Source: Geomicrobium sediminis
GTDB taxonomy: Bacteria > Bacillota > Bacilli > Bacillales > Marinococcaceae
NCBI RefSeq assembly: GCF_016908595.1
Contig: NZ_JAFBEC010000004.1
Location: forward strand, 124,001-188,000
Direction of reading: 5' to 3'
DNA: 64,000 bases
Part shown: positions 8,167-17,193 of the stretch, in pieces
Position numbering within the stretch: the first letter of the stretch is position 1
How the letters are laid out: each line of letters opens with the position of its first letter
Made by a program: the position numbers and the translations under genes
Notes under the pieces: generated by a model
Database searches by the model: none
What the model was told of the DNA's origin: nothing
The model's input: only the letters and a program-made list of their open reading frames with translations

Positions 8167-8529
8167 ATGACAAATCGAGTATTGATTGTAGACGATGCTT
8201 CGTTTATGAGAATGATGATTCGAGACATTTTAGAGAAAAACAATTACATCGTTGTCGGTGAAGCAGAAAACGGTCGTGAAGCGATTGAAAAGTACAAAGA
8301 AACAGAACCGACGTTTGTGACGATGGACATTACGATGCCCGAGATGGATGGGATTGAAGCACTCAAAGTCATTCGTGAGTTCGACCCATCTGCGAAAATT
8401 ATTATGTGTTCTGCCATGGGACAACAAGCGATGGTCATTGACGCTATTCAAGCAGGGGCTAAAGACTTTGTTGTTAAGCCGTTCCAAGCGGACCGAGTCA
8501 TTGATGCAGTGAAAAAGACGTTAGCGTAA
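8167..8529 (+). CDS. cheY: Chemotaxis response regulator CheY
   Basis: Stand-alone receiver domain of 120 residues that, when phosphorylated, binds the switch. The acidic pocket (VDD, residues 8-10), phospho-acceptor Asp54 (VTMDITMPEMDG), Ser/Thr switch (CSAMGQQ) and conserved Lys (DFVVKPF) are all present. An in-frame GTG at 8155 exists, but it lies inside the RBS and CheY proteins start M-x-N-R-(I/V)LIVDD; the ATG at 8167, six bases after AGGTGGG, is chosen. It sits between fliY and fliO as in B. subtilis. Confidence 0.97.
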   Translation: MTNRVLIVDDASFMRMMIRDILEKNNYIVVGEAENGREAIEKYKETEPTFVTMDITMPEMDGIEALKVIREFDPSAKIIMCSAMGQQAMVIDAIQAGAKDFVVKPFQADRVIDAVKKTLA

Positions 8530-8543
8530 GGGGGAAGACGGTT

Positions 8544-9152
8544 ATGAGTCTAGTCAAACCATGGGTCGTTGCCACGACGATTGCCATTATCATGTTTTTT
8601 AATGGCAGCGCCCATGTGTTTGCCGATTCTTCTGTCGCAGATACATTTCGGGGTGAAAGTGGCGTTACAGAAACAGGGGACGAGCTTTCAGTCGTCGGCG
8701 AAAATGCAGCAGCAAGTGAGAGTGTATGGAGCGTTTTGTTCAAACTCTTTCTTGCGCTTTTCGTCGTCATTGCATTGATGTACGTATTGTTGCGACTGCT
8801 CGGCAGAAAAAACTATCAAATGCAATCATCGAATACGATGCAAAATATCGGAGGCATTCCTCTTGGACAAAATAAATCCGTTCAAATTGTACGTATTGGC
8901 GATCGGTTGTTGGTCGTAGGTGTTGGAGAGAACATCTCACTGTTAGATGAAATACGTGATGAGAATGAAATTGAGCGTATTCTTAATCAAAAAGACGAGC
9001 AAACCTCTTCAACGGACTGGCTGCAAAAACTTAAATCGATGAAGCGGACGCCTGAAAAAGACATCAACATTTACGATACGTTAAACGATCACTTAGAAGA
9101 CGTTGATCGTGAGAAAACGAAAGATGTTGAACGGTTAGGAGTGCGCCGATGA
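8544..9152 (+). CDS. fliZ: Flagellar biosynthetic protein FliO (FliZ)
   Basis: FliO/FliZ assists assembly of the FliP ring of the export gate. The 202-residue protein has an N-terminal hydrophobic segment that looks like a signal peptide (about 7-28, ending near VFADSS), an extracytoplasmic stretch, a membrane segment at about 57-80, and a cytoplasmic domain with IGGIPLGQNKSVQIVRIGDR typical of FliO. The stop overlaps the fliP ATG (ATGA). Bacillus calls this gene fliZ. Confidence 0.9.
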   Translation: MSLVKPWVVATTIAIIMFFNGSAHVFADSSVADTFRGESGVTETGDELSVVGENAAASESVWSVLFKLFLALFVVIALMYVLLRLLGRKNYQMQSSNTMQNIGGIPLGQNKSVQIVRIGDRLLVVGVGENISLLDEIRDENEIERILNQKDEQTSSTDWLQKLKSMKRTPEKDINIYDTLNDHLEDVDREKTKDVERLGVRR

Positions 9153-9835
9153 TTGATTTTGTAGTGGCGATCCCGGGAATTGATGCAGATTGGTTAACGG
9201 ATGAACCAGAAGGTGTCGCAACGACCCTTCGACTCGTGTTATTACTAACAGTGTTAAGTTTAGCACCTGCATTTTTGATTATGATGACCTGTTTTACGAG
9301 AATCATTGTTGTACTCGGCTTTGTGCGAATGGGGCTTGCCACCCAACAAATGCCACCGACGCAAGTGTTAATTGGCCTCGCGCTTTTCTTAACCTTTTTC
9401 ATTATGGGTCCTGTGCTTCTAGAAGTGAACGATGAAGCAGTAACACCATTTCTTAATGGAGAAATTGATCAAGAAGAAGCGTTTGAGTTAGCGAGTGCAC
9501 CGATTAAAGAATTTATGGCCGAACATACACGAGAGAAAGACTTGGCGTTATTTATGGGCTATGCAGGAATGGAGACGCCAGAGTCGCTCGATGATGTGCC
9601 GTTAACGGCGCTCGTGCCAGCATTTGCGATTAGCGAATTGCAAACGGCGTTTCAAATTGGCTTTCTCATTTTTATTCCTTTTCTCGTCATTGATATGATC
9701 ATCGCAAGTGTACTCATGTCGATGGGGATGATGATGTTGCCCCCAGTTATGATTTCATTACCATTTAAAGTGTTGTTGTTCGTCTTAGTAGACGGTTGGT
9801 ATTTAGTCGTCCAGTCTCTGTTGATTAGTTTTTAG
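9149..9835 (+). CDS. fliP: Flagellar export gate protein FliP
   Basis: FliP is the main membrane component of the export gate. The 228-residue product shows the family pattern: a hydrophobic helix with SLAPAFLIMMTCFTRIIVVL, then LATQQMPPTQVLIGLALFLT, a loop ending DLALFMGYA, and the C-terminal signature FQIGFLIFIPFLVIDMIIAS followed by GMMMLPPVMISLPFKVLLF. The ATG overlaps the fliZ stop. Gene order fliP-fliQ-fliR is intact. Confidence 0.97.
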   Translation: MIDFVVAIPGIDADWLTDEPEGVATTLRLVLLLTVLSLAPAFLIMMTCFTRIIVVLGFVRMGLATQQMPPTQVLIGLALFLTFFIMGPVLLEVNDEAVTPFLNGEIDQEEAFELASAPIKEFMAEHTREKDLALFMGYAGMETPESLDDVPLTALVPAFAISELQTAFQIGFLIFIPFLVIDMIIASVLMSMGMMMLPPVMISLPFKVLLFVLVDGWYLVVQSLLISF

Positions 9836-9853
9836 ATAAAGGAATGGTGTCGC

Positions 9854-10123
9854 GTGTCTCAAGAAACGGTACTCAGTCTCGCTGAGCGTAGCGTCATGGT
9901 CATTATAATGATTGCAGGTCCATTGCTGCTCTTAGCACTCGTCATCGGGCTCGGGGTGGCCATTTTCCAAGCAACAACACAAATTCAAGAGCAAACGTTA
10001 GCATTTATCCCGAAAATCGTCGCCGTTCTCGTTGGCATTGTCATTTTTGGTGCATGGATGTTAAATGAATTGATCTTTTTTACTGAGCAGATTTATACGA
10101 ATTTACATCATTACATAGGTTGA
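9854..10123 (+). CDS. fliQ: Flagellar export gate protein FliQ
   Basis: FliQ is the small two-helix gate subunit that packs around FliP and FliR. The 89-residue protein has two membrane helices (about 15-40 and 52-75) and the typical segment GVAIFQATTQIQEQTLAFIP between them. The GTG start at 9854 follows an AAAGGA site at about 10 bases. Length agrees with the family. Confidence 0.95.
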   Translation: MSQETVLSLAERSVMVIIMIAGPLLLLALVIGLGVAIFQATTQIQEQTLAFIPKIVAVLVGIVIFGAWMLNELIFFTEQIYTNLHHYIG

Positions 10124-10130
10124 TGATCAC

Positions 10131-10904
10131 ATGGATGTAATCAACAGCTTACCCGCGTTTTTATTAATTTTTGTTCGGCTTATCGCCTTTATGGCAACGA
10201 TTCCTGTTTTCTCATACCGAAACGTTCCGTCGTACTTCAAAATTGGGTTGTCGTTCTTTTTTGCACTCATCGTGTTACTGACGATTGACGTTCCAGATAT
10301 AAGTCTTGATGGCTCCTACTTTCTATTAATCATCAAAGAAGTAATGGTTGGCCTCTTGCTCGGTCTAATTGCATCGATGTTGTTTTATGCAATACAAGTT
10401 GCCGGTGCGTTTATCGATTTGAAGATCGGTTTTCTCGTTGCGAATGTAATTGATCCACAAACAGGAGCACAGTCGCCGTTAACGGGTGGTTTCTTATACG
10501 CGTTTGCGATATTGTTCTTGCTTGCGAGCAACGGGCATCACTTGCTTTTAGACGGGATGTTTTATAGCTTTTCGTACGTACCCATCGAAGTAAGTAGCAT
10601 TAACATTACGACTTCATCGGTCATGGAAACCGCCGTTGAAGCGTTTGTGACGATGTTTTTAATCGCATTTCTCATGTCGTTCCCAATCGTGGGATCATTG
10701 TTTCTTGTTGATGTGGCGCTCGGAATGATGTCTAGAGCCGTGCCACAAATGAACGTTTTTGTCGTCGGTCTACCGCTTAAGATTATTATCGGTCTACCAA
10801 TTATGATGATCACGATGCCAGCGTTCTTTTACTTACTACGAAATCTAACCGAAGAAATGGCGATTGCGATGCGAACGATGATGCAATTGTTTGGAGGTGC
10901 CTAG
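10131..10904 (+). CDS. fliR: Flagellar export gate protein FliR
   Basis: FliR completes the FliP-FliQ-FliR pore complex. The 257-residue, strongly hydrophobic protein contains family-typical stretches such as FVRLIAFMATIPVFSYRNVP near the N-terminus, AGAFIDLKIGFLVANVIDPQ in the middle, and ALGMMSRAVPQMNVFVVGLP towards the end. The RBS (AGGTTGATG) is weak, so coupling with fliQ seven bases upstream is likely. Confidence 0.96.
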   Translation: MDVINSLPAFLLIFVRLIAFMATIPVFSYRNVPSYFKIGLSFFFALIVLLTIDVPDISLDGSYFLLIIKEVMVGLLLGLIASMLFYAIQVAGAFIDLKIGFLVANVIDPQTGAQSPLTGGFLYAFAILFLLASNGHHLLLDGMFYSFSYVPIEVSSINITTSSVMETAVEAFVTMFLIAFLMSFPIVGSLFLVDVALGMMSRAVPQMNVFVVGLPLKIIIGLPIMMITMPAFFYLLRNLTEEMAIAMRTMMQLFGGA

Positions 10905-10905
10905 C

Positions 10906-11997
10906 ATGTTATCAATGGATCTCCAATACTTTTCAGGTGAGAAAACGGAAAAAGCAACGCCGAAAAAACGTCAAGATACCCGAAAAAAAGGTCAAGTACC
11001 TAAAAGTACAGACATTAATACTGCACTCATTTTATTGATCGTTTTTATTTTTCTATTCGTGTATGCTGCGGTTCCAGCAAAATTCATGCAAGATTTGTTT
11101 TATGAAACGTACATCAACTATGCGTCCCTTTCATTTACCGTTGAAGATACAATGGGTATGTTTCAGGGAATTGTTATTCAGATGGGCATTGTTATTATTC
11201 CTATTTTACTCGTCGCAGCGCTTACAGGTGTGATTGCTAGTATGGTTCAAGTTGGTGTGTTGTTCGCACCAGAAGTCATCAAACCGAAACTATCAAAAAT
11301 TAATCCATTAAAAGGGTTTAAGCGAATCTTCTCGGCAAGGGCGCTCGTTGAACTCGTAAAAGCACTTCTCAAAATCGTCCTCGTCGGTACGCTAGCATTC
11401 GGCATTTTGTGGATGTTTCGCGATGATCTTTTAATGCTTGGCTTATATGACGTGTTAGACGGTTATTATGTTGTGAGTCTATTAACTGGAATGATCGGTG
11501 TTGCTTCTGCGATTCTATTGCTCATTCTTGCAATTCCTGACCTTGTCTATCAGCGATTTGATCATGAAAAACAAATTCGAATGTCAAAGCACGACGTCAA
11601 AGATGAGTTCAAGAAAATGGAAGGGGATCCTCTCATCAAAGCAAAACGCCGACAAAAAGCGCAAGATTTAGCGATGCAGCGGATGATGCAAGAAGTTCCT
11701 AAAGCAGACGTTGTAATTACGAACCCAACCCATTACGCCGTCGCTTTAAAATATGATGATTCTTCAATGACTGCACCGAAAGTAATCGGCAAGGGCGTCG
11801 ATTATATGGCTTTAAGAATACGAAAGATCGCAACGGATCACGACATAGCGATCGTAGAAAATCGTCCGTTAGCGCGGGCGTTGTACGATGGAACCGATGT
11901 TGATGACGAAGTTCCAGAAGATTTATTTCGAGCGGTTGCTGAAGTGTTGGCGTACGTATACCGCTTAGAAAACGAGACGAAACAAAGGGGGAACTAA
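10906..11997 (+). CDS. flhB: Flagellar export switch protein FlhB
   Basis: FlhB is the export-gate protein that switches substrate class after self-cleavage. The 363-residue product begins MLSMDLQYFSGEKTEKATPK, has four membrane helices between about residues 30 and 215, and carries the cleavage motif NPTH (ITNPTHYAVALKYD) in its cytoplasmic domain. A TTG at 10891 would extend the frame, but it overlaps the SD (TTGGAGGTG); the ATG at 10906 matches the family start. One base separates it from the fliR stop. Confidence 0.97.
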   Translation: MLSMDLQYFSGEKTEKATPKKRQDTRKKGQVPKSTDINTALILLIVFIFLFVYAAVPAKFMQDLFYETYINYASLSFTVEDTMGMFQGIVIQMGIVIIPILLVAALTGVIASMVQVGVLFAPEVIKPKLSKINPLKGFKRIFSARALVELVKALLKIVLVGTLAFGILWMFRDDLLMLGLYDVLDGYYVVSLLTGMIGVASAILLLILAIPDLVYQRFDHEKQIRMSKHDVKDEFKKMEGDPLIKAKRRQKAQDLAMQRMMQEVPKADVVITNPTHYAVALKYDDSSMTAPKVIGKGVDYMALRIRKIATDHDIAIVENRPLARALYDGTDVDDEVPEDLFRAVAEVLAYVYRLENETKQRGN

Positions 11998-12000
11998 CGC

Positions 12001-14031
12001 ATGCGATTCCGTGATTTATTTATACTCATATTCGTAATCTTAATCGTGGCGATGCTCATTATTCCTTTGCCGTCTCCGATGATTGATGTTCTTATTATCG
12101 TCAATATTTCACTTTCTTTAATGATTATTCTTGTGGCAATGAATATGAAAGAACCACTCGATTTCTCGATCTTCCCAACGGTGCTACTTTTAGCAACACT
12201 ATTTCGCGTCGGCATTAGTGTTTCGACGACACGAGCAATTCTCGGTCGTGCGGAAGCTGGTGAAGTCATTGATACGTTCGGGAACTTTGTAGTTGGATCG
12301 AACCCCCTCGTTGGTTTTGTCGTCTTTTTAATCCTCGTTGTCATTCAGTTCATCGTCATTGTAAAAGGAGCAGAACGTGTTTCTGAGGTTGGCGCACGTT
12401 TTACCCTCGATGCGATGCCTGGTAAGCAGATGAGTATTGACGCTGACTTAAATGCGGGCATGATTACCGACCAAGAAGCAAAGAAACGAAGAGAGAAAAT
12501 CGAAAAAGAAGCGGATTTCTACGGATCGATGGACGGTGCGAGTAAGTTCGTAAAAGGAGATGCGATCGTCGGGATCGTTATCGTCCTCATTAACATTATT
12601 TTTGGGTTCATTATTGGAATGGCACAAATGGGCATGAGCTTCCAAGAAGCAGCCAGTACATACACATTATTAACCGTCGGGGACGGATTAGTAACTCAAA
12701 TTCCAGCACTTCTCATTGCAACCGCAACAGGGATCGTCGTTACGAGAGCAGCTTCTGATGGCACACTCGGTGCAGATATTAGTAAGCAGATGCTTGCGTA
12801 TCCGAAGTTGTTATACATTGCAGCAGCTGCGATTTTCTTGCTCGGCATATTTACCCCAATTCCGATCCTTTTAACGATGCCCATTGCGTTGTTTTTAGGG
12901 ATTGGCGGTTATGTGCTTGACCGAAAAGCTCCGGAAGTCGAAGAAGAGAAACCGATTGAAGAACCGGAGGAAGAACCAACAACACCGAACAATGTCACCG
13001 ATCTTCTCACGATTGATCCAGTTGAATTTGAGTTCGGTTACGGTCTTATTCCGCTTGCGGACTCCAATCAAGGTGGAGACTTGTTAGATCGCGTCGTGAT
13101 GATCAGGCGTCAACTTGCCCTTGAGTTAGGGATGATCGTTCCAGTTATTCGTATTCGGGACAACATTCAATTAAAACCAAACGAATACGTCATAAAAATT
13201 CGTGGTAATGAAGTGAGCCGAAGTGAATTGTTGCTTGATCATTACATGGCAATGAGTCCTGGTGTTGATGATGAGTCGATCACTGGAATCGAAACCGTAG
13301 AACCGGCATTTGGATTAAAAGCGCTTTGGGTCGATGATTTAATGAAAGATGAAGCGGAATTGTCGGGTTACACAGTCGTTGATCCTCCTTCTGTCGTGTC
13401 GACCCACTTAACAGAAGTACTCAAAAACTATGCACATGAGCTTCTAACGAGAGAAGAAACGAAACAGCTCGTTGAACATATAAAAGAAACGCATCCAACA
13501 CTCGTTGAAGAAGTCACACCGAATCCACTAAGTCTAGGTGATGTTCAGAAGGTGTTAAAACATTTGCTTAAAGAAAAAGTAAGCATCCGCAACTTGCCTG
13601 TTATTTTCGAGACGTTGGCGGATTATGGTTCAATGTTTAAAGATCCACAAGTGATGGCTGAATATGCACGTCAGTCATTGTCACGACAAATTACAAAAGC
13701 AGTTAAGCCGGTGCAAGGAGGACCGCTGTATGTAGTCACGTTAAGCGGCTCTACTGAAAAAGCGATTGCAGATGCTTTGCAACAGACAGAACATGGCTCG
13801 TATCTGTCGCTCACCCCAGACCAGTCACAAAAGATGTTGAGGTCGATTCAAGAAGAAGTCGTTAAACTAACACAAATGGGGCAGTCTCCGGTCGTTCTCT
13901 GTTCACCGGCAGTTCGAATGCATGTGAAGCAGCTTATTGAACGCATCATGCCTCACGTACCGGTGTTGTCGTACAACGAATTGGAACCAGATTTAGAGAT
14001 TCAAAGTGTAGGGGTGGTGAATGTCGCGTGA
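12001..14031 (+). CDS. flhA: Flagellar export protein FlhA
   Basis: FlhA is the largest export-gate component; its cytoplasmic domain forms a nonameric ring that docks chaperone-substrate complexes. The 676-residue product has about eight membrane helices in the first 310 residues, with the FHIPEP-family segment FRVGISVSTTRAILGRAEAG. A charged linker (EVEEEKPIEEPEEEPTTPNN) is followed by the C-terminal docking domain. The 3' end overlaps the flhF GTG. Length is typical. Confidence 0.97.
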   Translation: MRFRDLFILIFVILIVAMLIIPLPSPMIDVLIIVNISLSLMIILVAMNMKEPLDFSIFPTVLLLATLFRVGISVSTTRAILGRAEAGEVIDTFGNFVVGSNPLVGFVVFLILVVIQFIVIVKGAERVSEVGARFTLDAMPGKQMSIDADLNAGMITDQEAKKRREKIEKEADFYGSMDGASKFVKGDAIVGIVIVLINIIFGFIIGMAQMGMSFQEAASTYTLLTVGDGLVTQIPALLIATATGIVVTRAASDGTLGADISKQMLAYPKLLYIAAAAIFLLGIFTPIPILLTMPIALFLGIGGYVLDRKAPEVEEEKPIEEPEEEPTTPNNVTDLLTIDPVEFEFGYGLIPLADSNQGGDLLDRVVMIRRQLALELGMIVPVIRIRDNIQLKPNEYVIKIRGNEVSRSELLLDHYMAMSPGVDDESITGIETVEPAFGLKALWVDDLMKDEAELSGYTVVDPPSVVSTHLTEVLKNYAHELLTREETKQLVEHIKETHPTLVEEVTPNPLSLGDVQKVLKHLLKEKVSIRNLPVIFETLADYGSMFKDPQVMAEYARQSLSRQITKAVKPVQGGPLYVVTLSGSTEKAIADALQQTEHGSYLSLTPDQSQKMLRSIQEEVVKLTQMGQSPVVLCSPAVRMHVKQLIERIMPHVPVLSYNELEPDLEIQSVGVVNVA

Positions 14032-15077
14032 ACGTAAAGAAATTTCGGGGCAAAACGACTGCAGAAGCAATGAAAAAAGTGAGGCAGGCGTTTGGGGAAA
14101 ACGCGGTCATTCTCCATAAAACAACTGTCGAAGAAAAACGGTGGTTTGGTTTGAGAAATGTATCTGAAATTGAAGTCATCGCGGCGCTTAGTCTTGAGCC
14201 AACGAAACAAGCGGAACAAAAAAAAGAACGGATCATCGATCAAAGCGTAGACGTCACAAAACCAATCGCACCGAGTTCATTTGACCATCACTTGCCTGAA
14301 GTCATCATTCAAATGAAGTCATTATTAGAGCGTCAAGGGGTCAAAGAACGGCTCGTGAATGTCGTCATTGAAGAAGCGTTAAAGCAGTATTATCGGCAAA
14401 GTGAACGTCAAAGCCTCGATGAATTATTAAAGACGAGCTTATCCCCCTTTTTCAATGATCCATTAAATGTCGGTCGCTTGAAAGAATCATCAAAAGTCGC
14501 CGTTTTTCTAGGACCTACGGGTGTTGGGAAAACGACGACGATTGCAAAAGTTGCTGCCATGTACAAATTAAAGCAAAACAAAACCATCGGTTTTATTACG
14601 TTAGATACGTATCGAATTGCAGCTGTTGAGCAATTAATGACGTATAGCAAAATCTTAAACGTTCCGATTGAAGTGGCGTATAGTGCAGACGATTATAAAC
14701 AAGCACTTGAGAAGCTTTCGCATGTAGACATTATCTTTGTCGATACGGCAGGAAGAAATTATCTCGTTTCAGACCATGTTACAGCATTAGAGGCAATTGT
14801 TAATCAAACGAATGAACACACAGAATACCTCCTTACCTTATCCTTAACTACGAAAGAAACTGATCTTGATCAATTGTTGGAGCAGTTTCGAGATTTCCCT
14901 ATTCATCAGCTCGTTTTCACAAAGTTAGATGAAACGAATACGTACGGCAGTTTATTAAATGTAACAAATGAACTAAACAAACCGATTGCCTTCATAGGGA
15001 ATGGACAAGATGTGCCAGAAGACTTAACGATGTTTGATTTATCAACGATCATAAAGTTCATGCAAAAAGGAAGATGA
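14028..15077 (+). CDS. flhF: SRP-family GTPase FlhF
   Basis: FlhF is the third SRP-type GTPase and directs where flagella are built; it forms GTP-dependent homodimers whose hydrolysis is stimulated by FlhG. The 349-residue product has the basic N-terminal B domain (MNVKKFRGKTTAEAMKKVRQ), an N domain, and the G domain with G1 GPTGVGKTT (162-170), DTYRIAAVEQL (193-203), G3 DTAGR (239-243) and G4 TKLDE. The GTG start overlaps the flhA stop. It looks fully functional, which matters because the FlhG-like partner encoded next has lost its ATPase motifs. Confidence 0.97.
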   Translation: MNVKKFRGKTTAEAMKKVRQAFGENAVILHKTTVEEKRWFGLRNVSEIEVIAALSLEPTKQAEQKKERIIDQSVDVTKPIAPSSFDHHLPEVIIQMKSLLERQGVKERLVNVVIEEALKQYYRQSERQSLDELLKTSLSPFFNDPLNVGRLKESSKVAVFLGPTGVGKTTTIAKVAAMYKLKQNKTIGFITLDTYRIAAVEQLMTYSKILNVPIEVAYSADDYKQALEKLSHVDIIFVDTAGRNYLVSDHVTALEAIVNQTNEHTEYLLTLSLTTKETDLDQLLEQFRDFPIHQLVFTKLDETNTYGSLLNVTNELNKPIAFIGNGQDVPEDLTMFDLSTIIKFMQKGR

Positions 15078-15508
15078 ATGTGAGAGATCAAGCGGAGAAT
15101 TTGCGAAAACAAATGAACGCATTTGTAGACCATGACTCAGCCACTTTTGCAATGATCACGAGTGATGACACGTTTCATGAAGGCGTAGATTTGTCATATG
15201 ACGTTCGTTTTAATGACCGTATTACTGGCGACGAACATTTTGCCGTGCTTGTTATATGTGAATTTGAACAAGCGCATTTATTGCAGTTGTATCGACGAAT
15301 GAAGCGTTATTGTAATCAGTTAGTGAACGTTTCGCAGTATGTGCTCGTCTCAACTGCCAAAGACGAATCGTTACAACTTGTACAAAACATCATTGAGACG
15401 TCTGATACGTATTTAAACGTAAATGTTCGTTTTAGTAGATCGTTGCGTGACATTCAAGGCATTGAAGATGTGTGTCACACATTGATTAAAGAACGGGGTG
15501 CCCCATGA
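15074..15508 (+). CDS. Mini-FlhG: FlhG-like protein without ATPase motifs
   Basis: A 144-residue protein stands where flhG (ylxH, about 300 residues, a MinD-type ATPase) is expected, between flhF and cheB. Residues 5-11 read DQAENLR, the DQAxxLR motif by which FlhG activates the FlhF GTPase. The rest aligns by eye with the C-terminal half of FlhG: EHFAVLVICEFEQAHLLQLY matches the segment after the switch regions, and VSTAKDESLQLVQNIIETSD then YLNVNVRFSRSL match the next helix and strand. The P-loop (GKGGVGKS) and switch motifs are absent. The frame is clean, and both ends overlap their neighbours by ATGA, so this looks like a maintained gene rather than debris. Homology is inferred from motif, synteny and eye alignment. 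Confidence 0.75.
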   Translation: MNVRDQAENLRKQMNAFVDHDSATFAMITSDDTFHEGVDLSYDVRFNDRITGDEHFAVLVICEFEQAHLLQLYRRMKRYCNQLVNVSQYVLVSTAKDESLQLVQNIIETSDTYLNVNVRFSRSLRDIQGIEDVCHTLIKERGAP

Positions 15509-16560
15509 TTTCTGTACTCGTCGTAGATGATTCTGCTTTTATGCGCAAGTGGATGAGTGATGCGATCAATCAGCAAGAAGATTTGCAAGTTGTTGCGATT
15601 GCCAAAAATGGCAAACAAGCGATTGAATTGATCACTAAAGGTACGATTTCAGTTGATGTGATTACGATGGACGTTGAGATGCCAGTAATTGATGGTTTAG
15701 AAGCAGTAGAAGTCATTATGGAACAAAACCCAACACCAATTATTATGGTGAGTACGTTAACCCGTCAAGGGGCGACTGAGACAATTCGTGCATTAACGCT
15801 CGGTGCGTTTGATTTCGTGCAAAAGCCATCAGGGGCCATCTCCTTAAATATGGAGCTCGTTGAAGAAGAGCTGTTTACGAAGATTCGCTTAGCGAAACAA
15901 GCGAACGTACAAAGCACAGATACTGAGAGAGCACGACCAAACGCAAGTGTAAACGATGAGATCAACCGCTCAGCGACAAAAAAAGTCATTGCAATTGGTG
16001 CTTCAACAGGTGGACCAAGGGTGTTGCAACACGTACTAGAGCGACTGCCGCCACTTGATGTTCCCATTTTCATTGTTCAACACATGCCAAAAGCCTTTAC
16101 GGAGACTTTCGCTCAGCGACTCGACCGGATTTGTAAGATGCCTGTAAAAGAAGCGACAGACGGTGAGCGTGTGAAAAACGGTGTCGTCTATGTTGCTCCA
16201 GGGGACCGGCATATGCTCATAAAAGAACTGATGTCAGGTACTAAAACGATTGAACTACGAGTCGACTCGCCTTATGGGCGCGACATTCATCAACCGTCGG
16301 TCAATAGTCTATTTTACTCGTTAGCAACGATCGAGAAGACAAATGTCTTGGCTGTCGTATTGACAGGAATGGGTAACGACGGAATGAACGGGTTGACGTT
16401 ATTAAAGAAAGAACAAGAGGTTACGGTCATTGCTGAATCAAAGCAATCAGCGGTCGTTTATGGAATGCCAAAAGCAGTCATTGATACAGGTCTTGCAGAT
16501 TATGTCGTTCCTGCAAAGCAAATGGCTACTGAAATGCTAAAAGCGCTTCGAATTTTATAG
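15505..16560 (+). CDS. cheB: Chemotaxis protein-glutamate methylesterase/deamidase CheB
   Basis: CheB removes methyl groups from, and deamidates, chemoreceptors, giving adaptation. The 351-residue product has a receiver domain with acidic VVDDS and phospho-Asp56 (TMDVEMPVIDG), a variable linker at about 130-157, and a C-terminal esterase domain with catalytic Ser167 (IGASTGGP), His193 (VQHMP) and Asp292 (LTGMGNDG). It is coupled to the mini-flhG gene by an ATGA overlap. The kinase gene cheA that normally follows is missing here, so phosphorylation would need a CheA encoded elsewhere. Confidence 0.97.
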   Translation: MISVLVVDDSAFMRKWMSDAINQQEDLQVVAIAKNGKQAIELITKGTISVDVITMDVEMPVIDGLEAVEVIMEQNPTPIIMVSTLTRQGATETIRALTLGAFDFVQKPSGAISLNMELVEEELFTKIRLAKQANVQSTDTERARPNASVNDEINRSATKKVIAIGASTGGPRVLQHVLERLPPLDVPIFIVQHMPKAFTETFAQRLDRICKMPVKEATDGERVKNGVVYVAPGDRHMLIKELMSGTKTIELRVDSPYGRDIHQPSVNSLFYSLATIEKTNVLAVVLTGMGNDGMNGLTLLKKEQEVTVIAESKQSAVVYGMPKAVIDTGLADYVVPAKQMATEMLKALRIL

Positions 16561-16608
16561 GGCTTTACTCTTTTTTCTGTTCGTTTTTTCCTAAATAAAG
16601 TATGTTCG

Positions 16609-16617
16609 TGGTACAAT
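16609..16617 (+). promoter_or_regulatory. Extended -10 promoter candidate for cheD-sigD
   Basis: The sequence TGGTACAAT has the extended -10 form TGnTAnAAT. No convincing -35 box stands 17 bases upstream, and it does not fit the sigma-D consensus. It lies in the 101-base gap where cheA-cheW-cheC would be and could give cheD-sigD separate housekeeping transcription. The rest of the gap is T-rich without a clear hairpin. Confidence 0.5.
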
Positions 16618-16661
16618 GGACTTAATTATTTTAACTTAAGCGACGAATGGGTGGTCGAGTC

Positions 16662-17174
16662 ATGAGGGTAGAGCAACCGCGGATGTTGAGTGCTGGAATG
16701 GGTGAAGTAGTGATGGGGTTTAATGAGGACGTTCTTCACGTTTCGAGCCTCGGTTCTTGTGTCGCAGTCTGTTTGTATAGCAATAAGAAGAACATTGCGT
16801 TACTCGGTCATGTCGTTTTACCCGAATATAAAAGTCGTGGACAAGAACCAAGCTTGTCAAAGCCTGTCAAATATGCTGATATCGCTATTCCATATATGGT
16901 TCGTATACTTACGAGTCGCTACAACGTACCCTTATCCGATTGTCGAGCAAAAATCGTTGGTGGTGCGCAAATGTTCGCGGTCCTTCGTGATGTTGAAGAT
17001 CGGTTGCAAATTGGAATGCGTAACGTTGCTGTTATTAAGAAAATGTTAGTTGATTTAGGAATTGAACTCGTAGCTGAAGAAACTGGTGGAACAACCGGGC
17101 GAACCGTTCGGTTCCATGCCACGACAAAACAACTAACCATTCGCACGAAAGGCGATCAATTAACAACTTATTAA
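16662..17174 (+). CDS. cheD: Chemoreceptor glutamine deamidase CheD
   Basis: CheD deamidates chemoreceptor glutamines and partners with CheC phosphatase. The 170-residue product has the catalytic motif region SSLGSCVAVCLYS with the nucleophilic Cys, and the conserved His in LLGHVVLPEY; AKIVGGAQMFAV is also characteristic. An in-frame ATG at 16647 overlaps the likely SD (GGGTGG), so the ATG at 16662 is preferred. The usual partner gene cheC is not next to it. It precedes sigD as in B. subtilis. Confidence 0.93.
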   Translation: MRVEQPRMLSAGMGEVVMGFNEDVLHVSSLGSCVAVCLYSNKKNIALLGHVVLPEYKSRGQEPSLSKPVKYADIAIPYMVRILTSRYNVPLSDCRAKIVGGAQMFAVLRDVEDRLQIGMRNVAVIKKMLVDLGIELVAEETGGTTGRTVRFHATTKQLTIRTKGDQLTTY

Positions 17175-17193
17175 AAAGAGTGGGAGGAGAACA

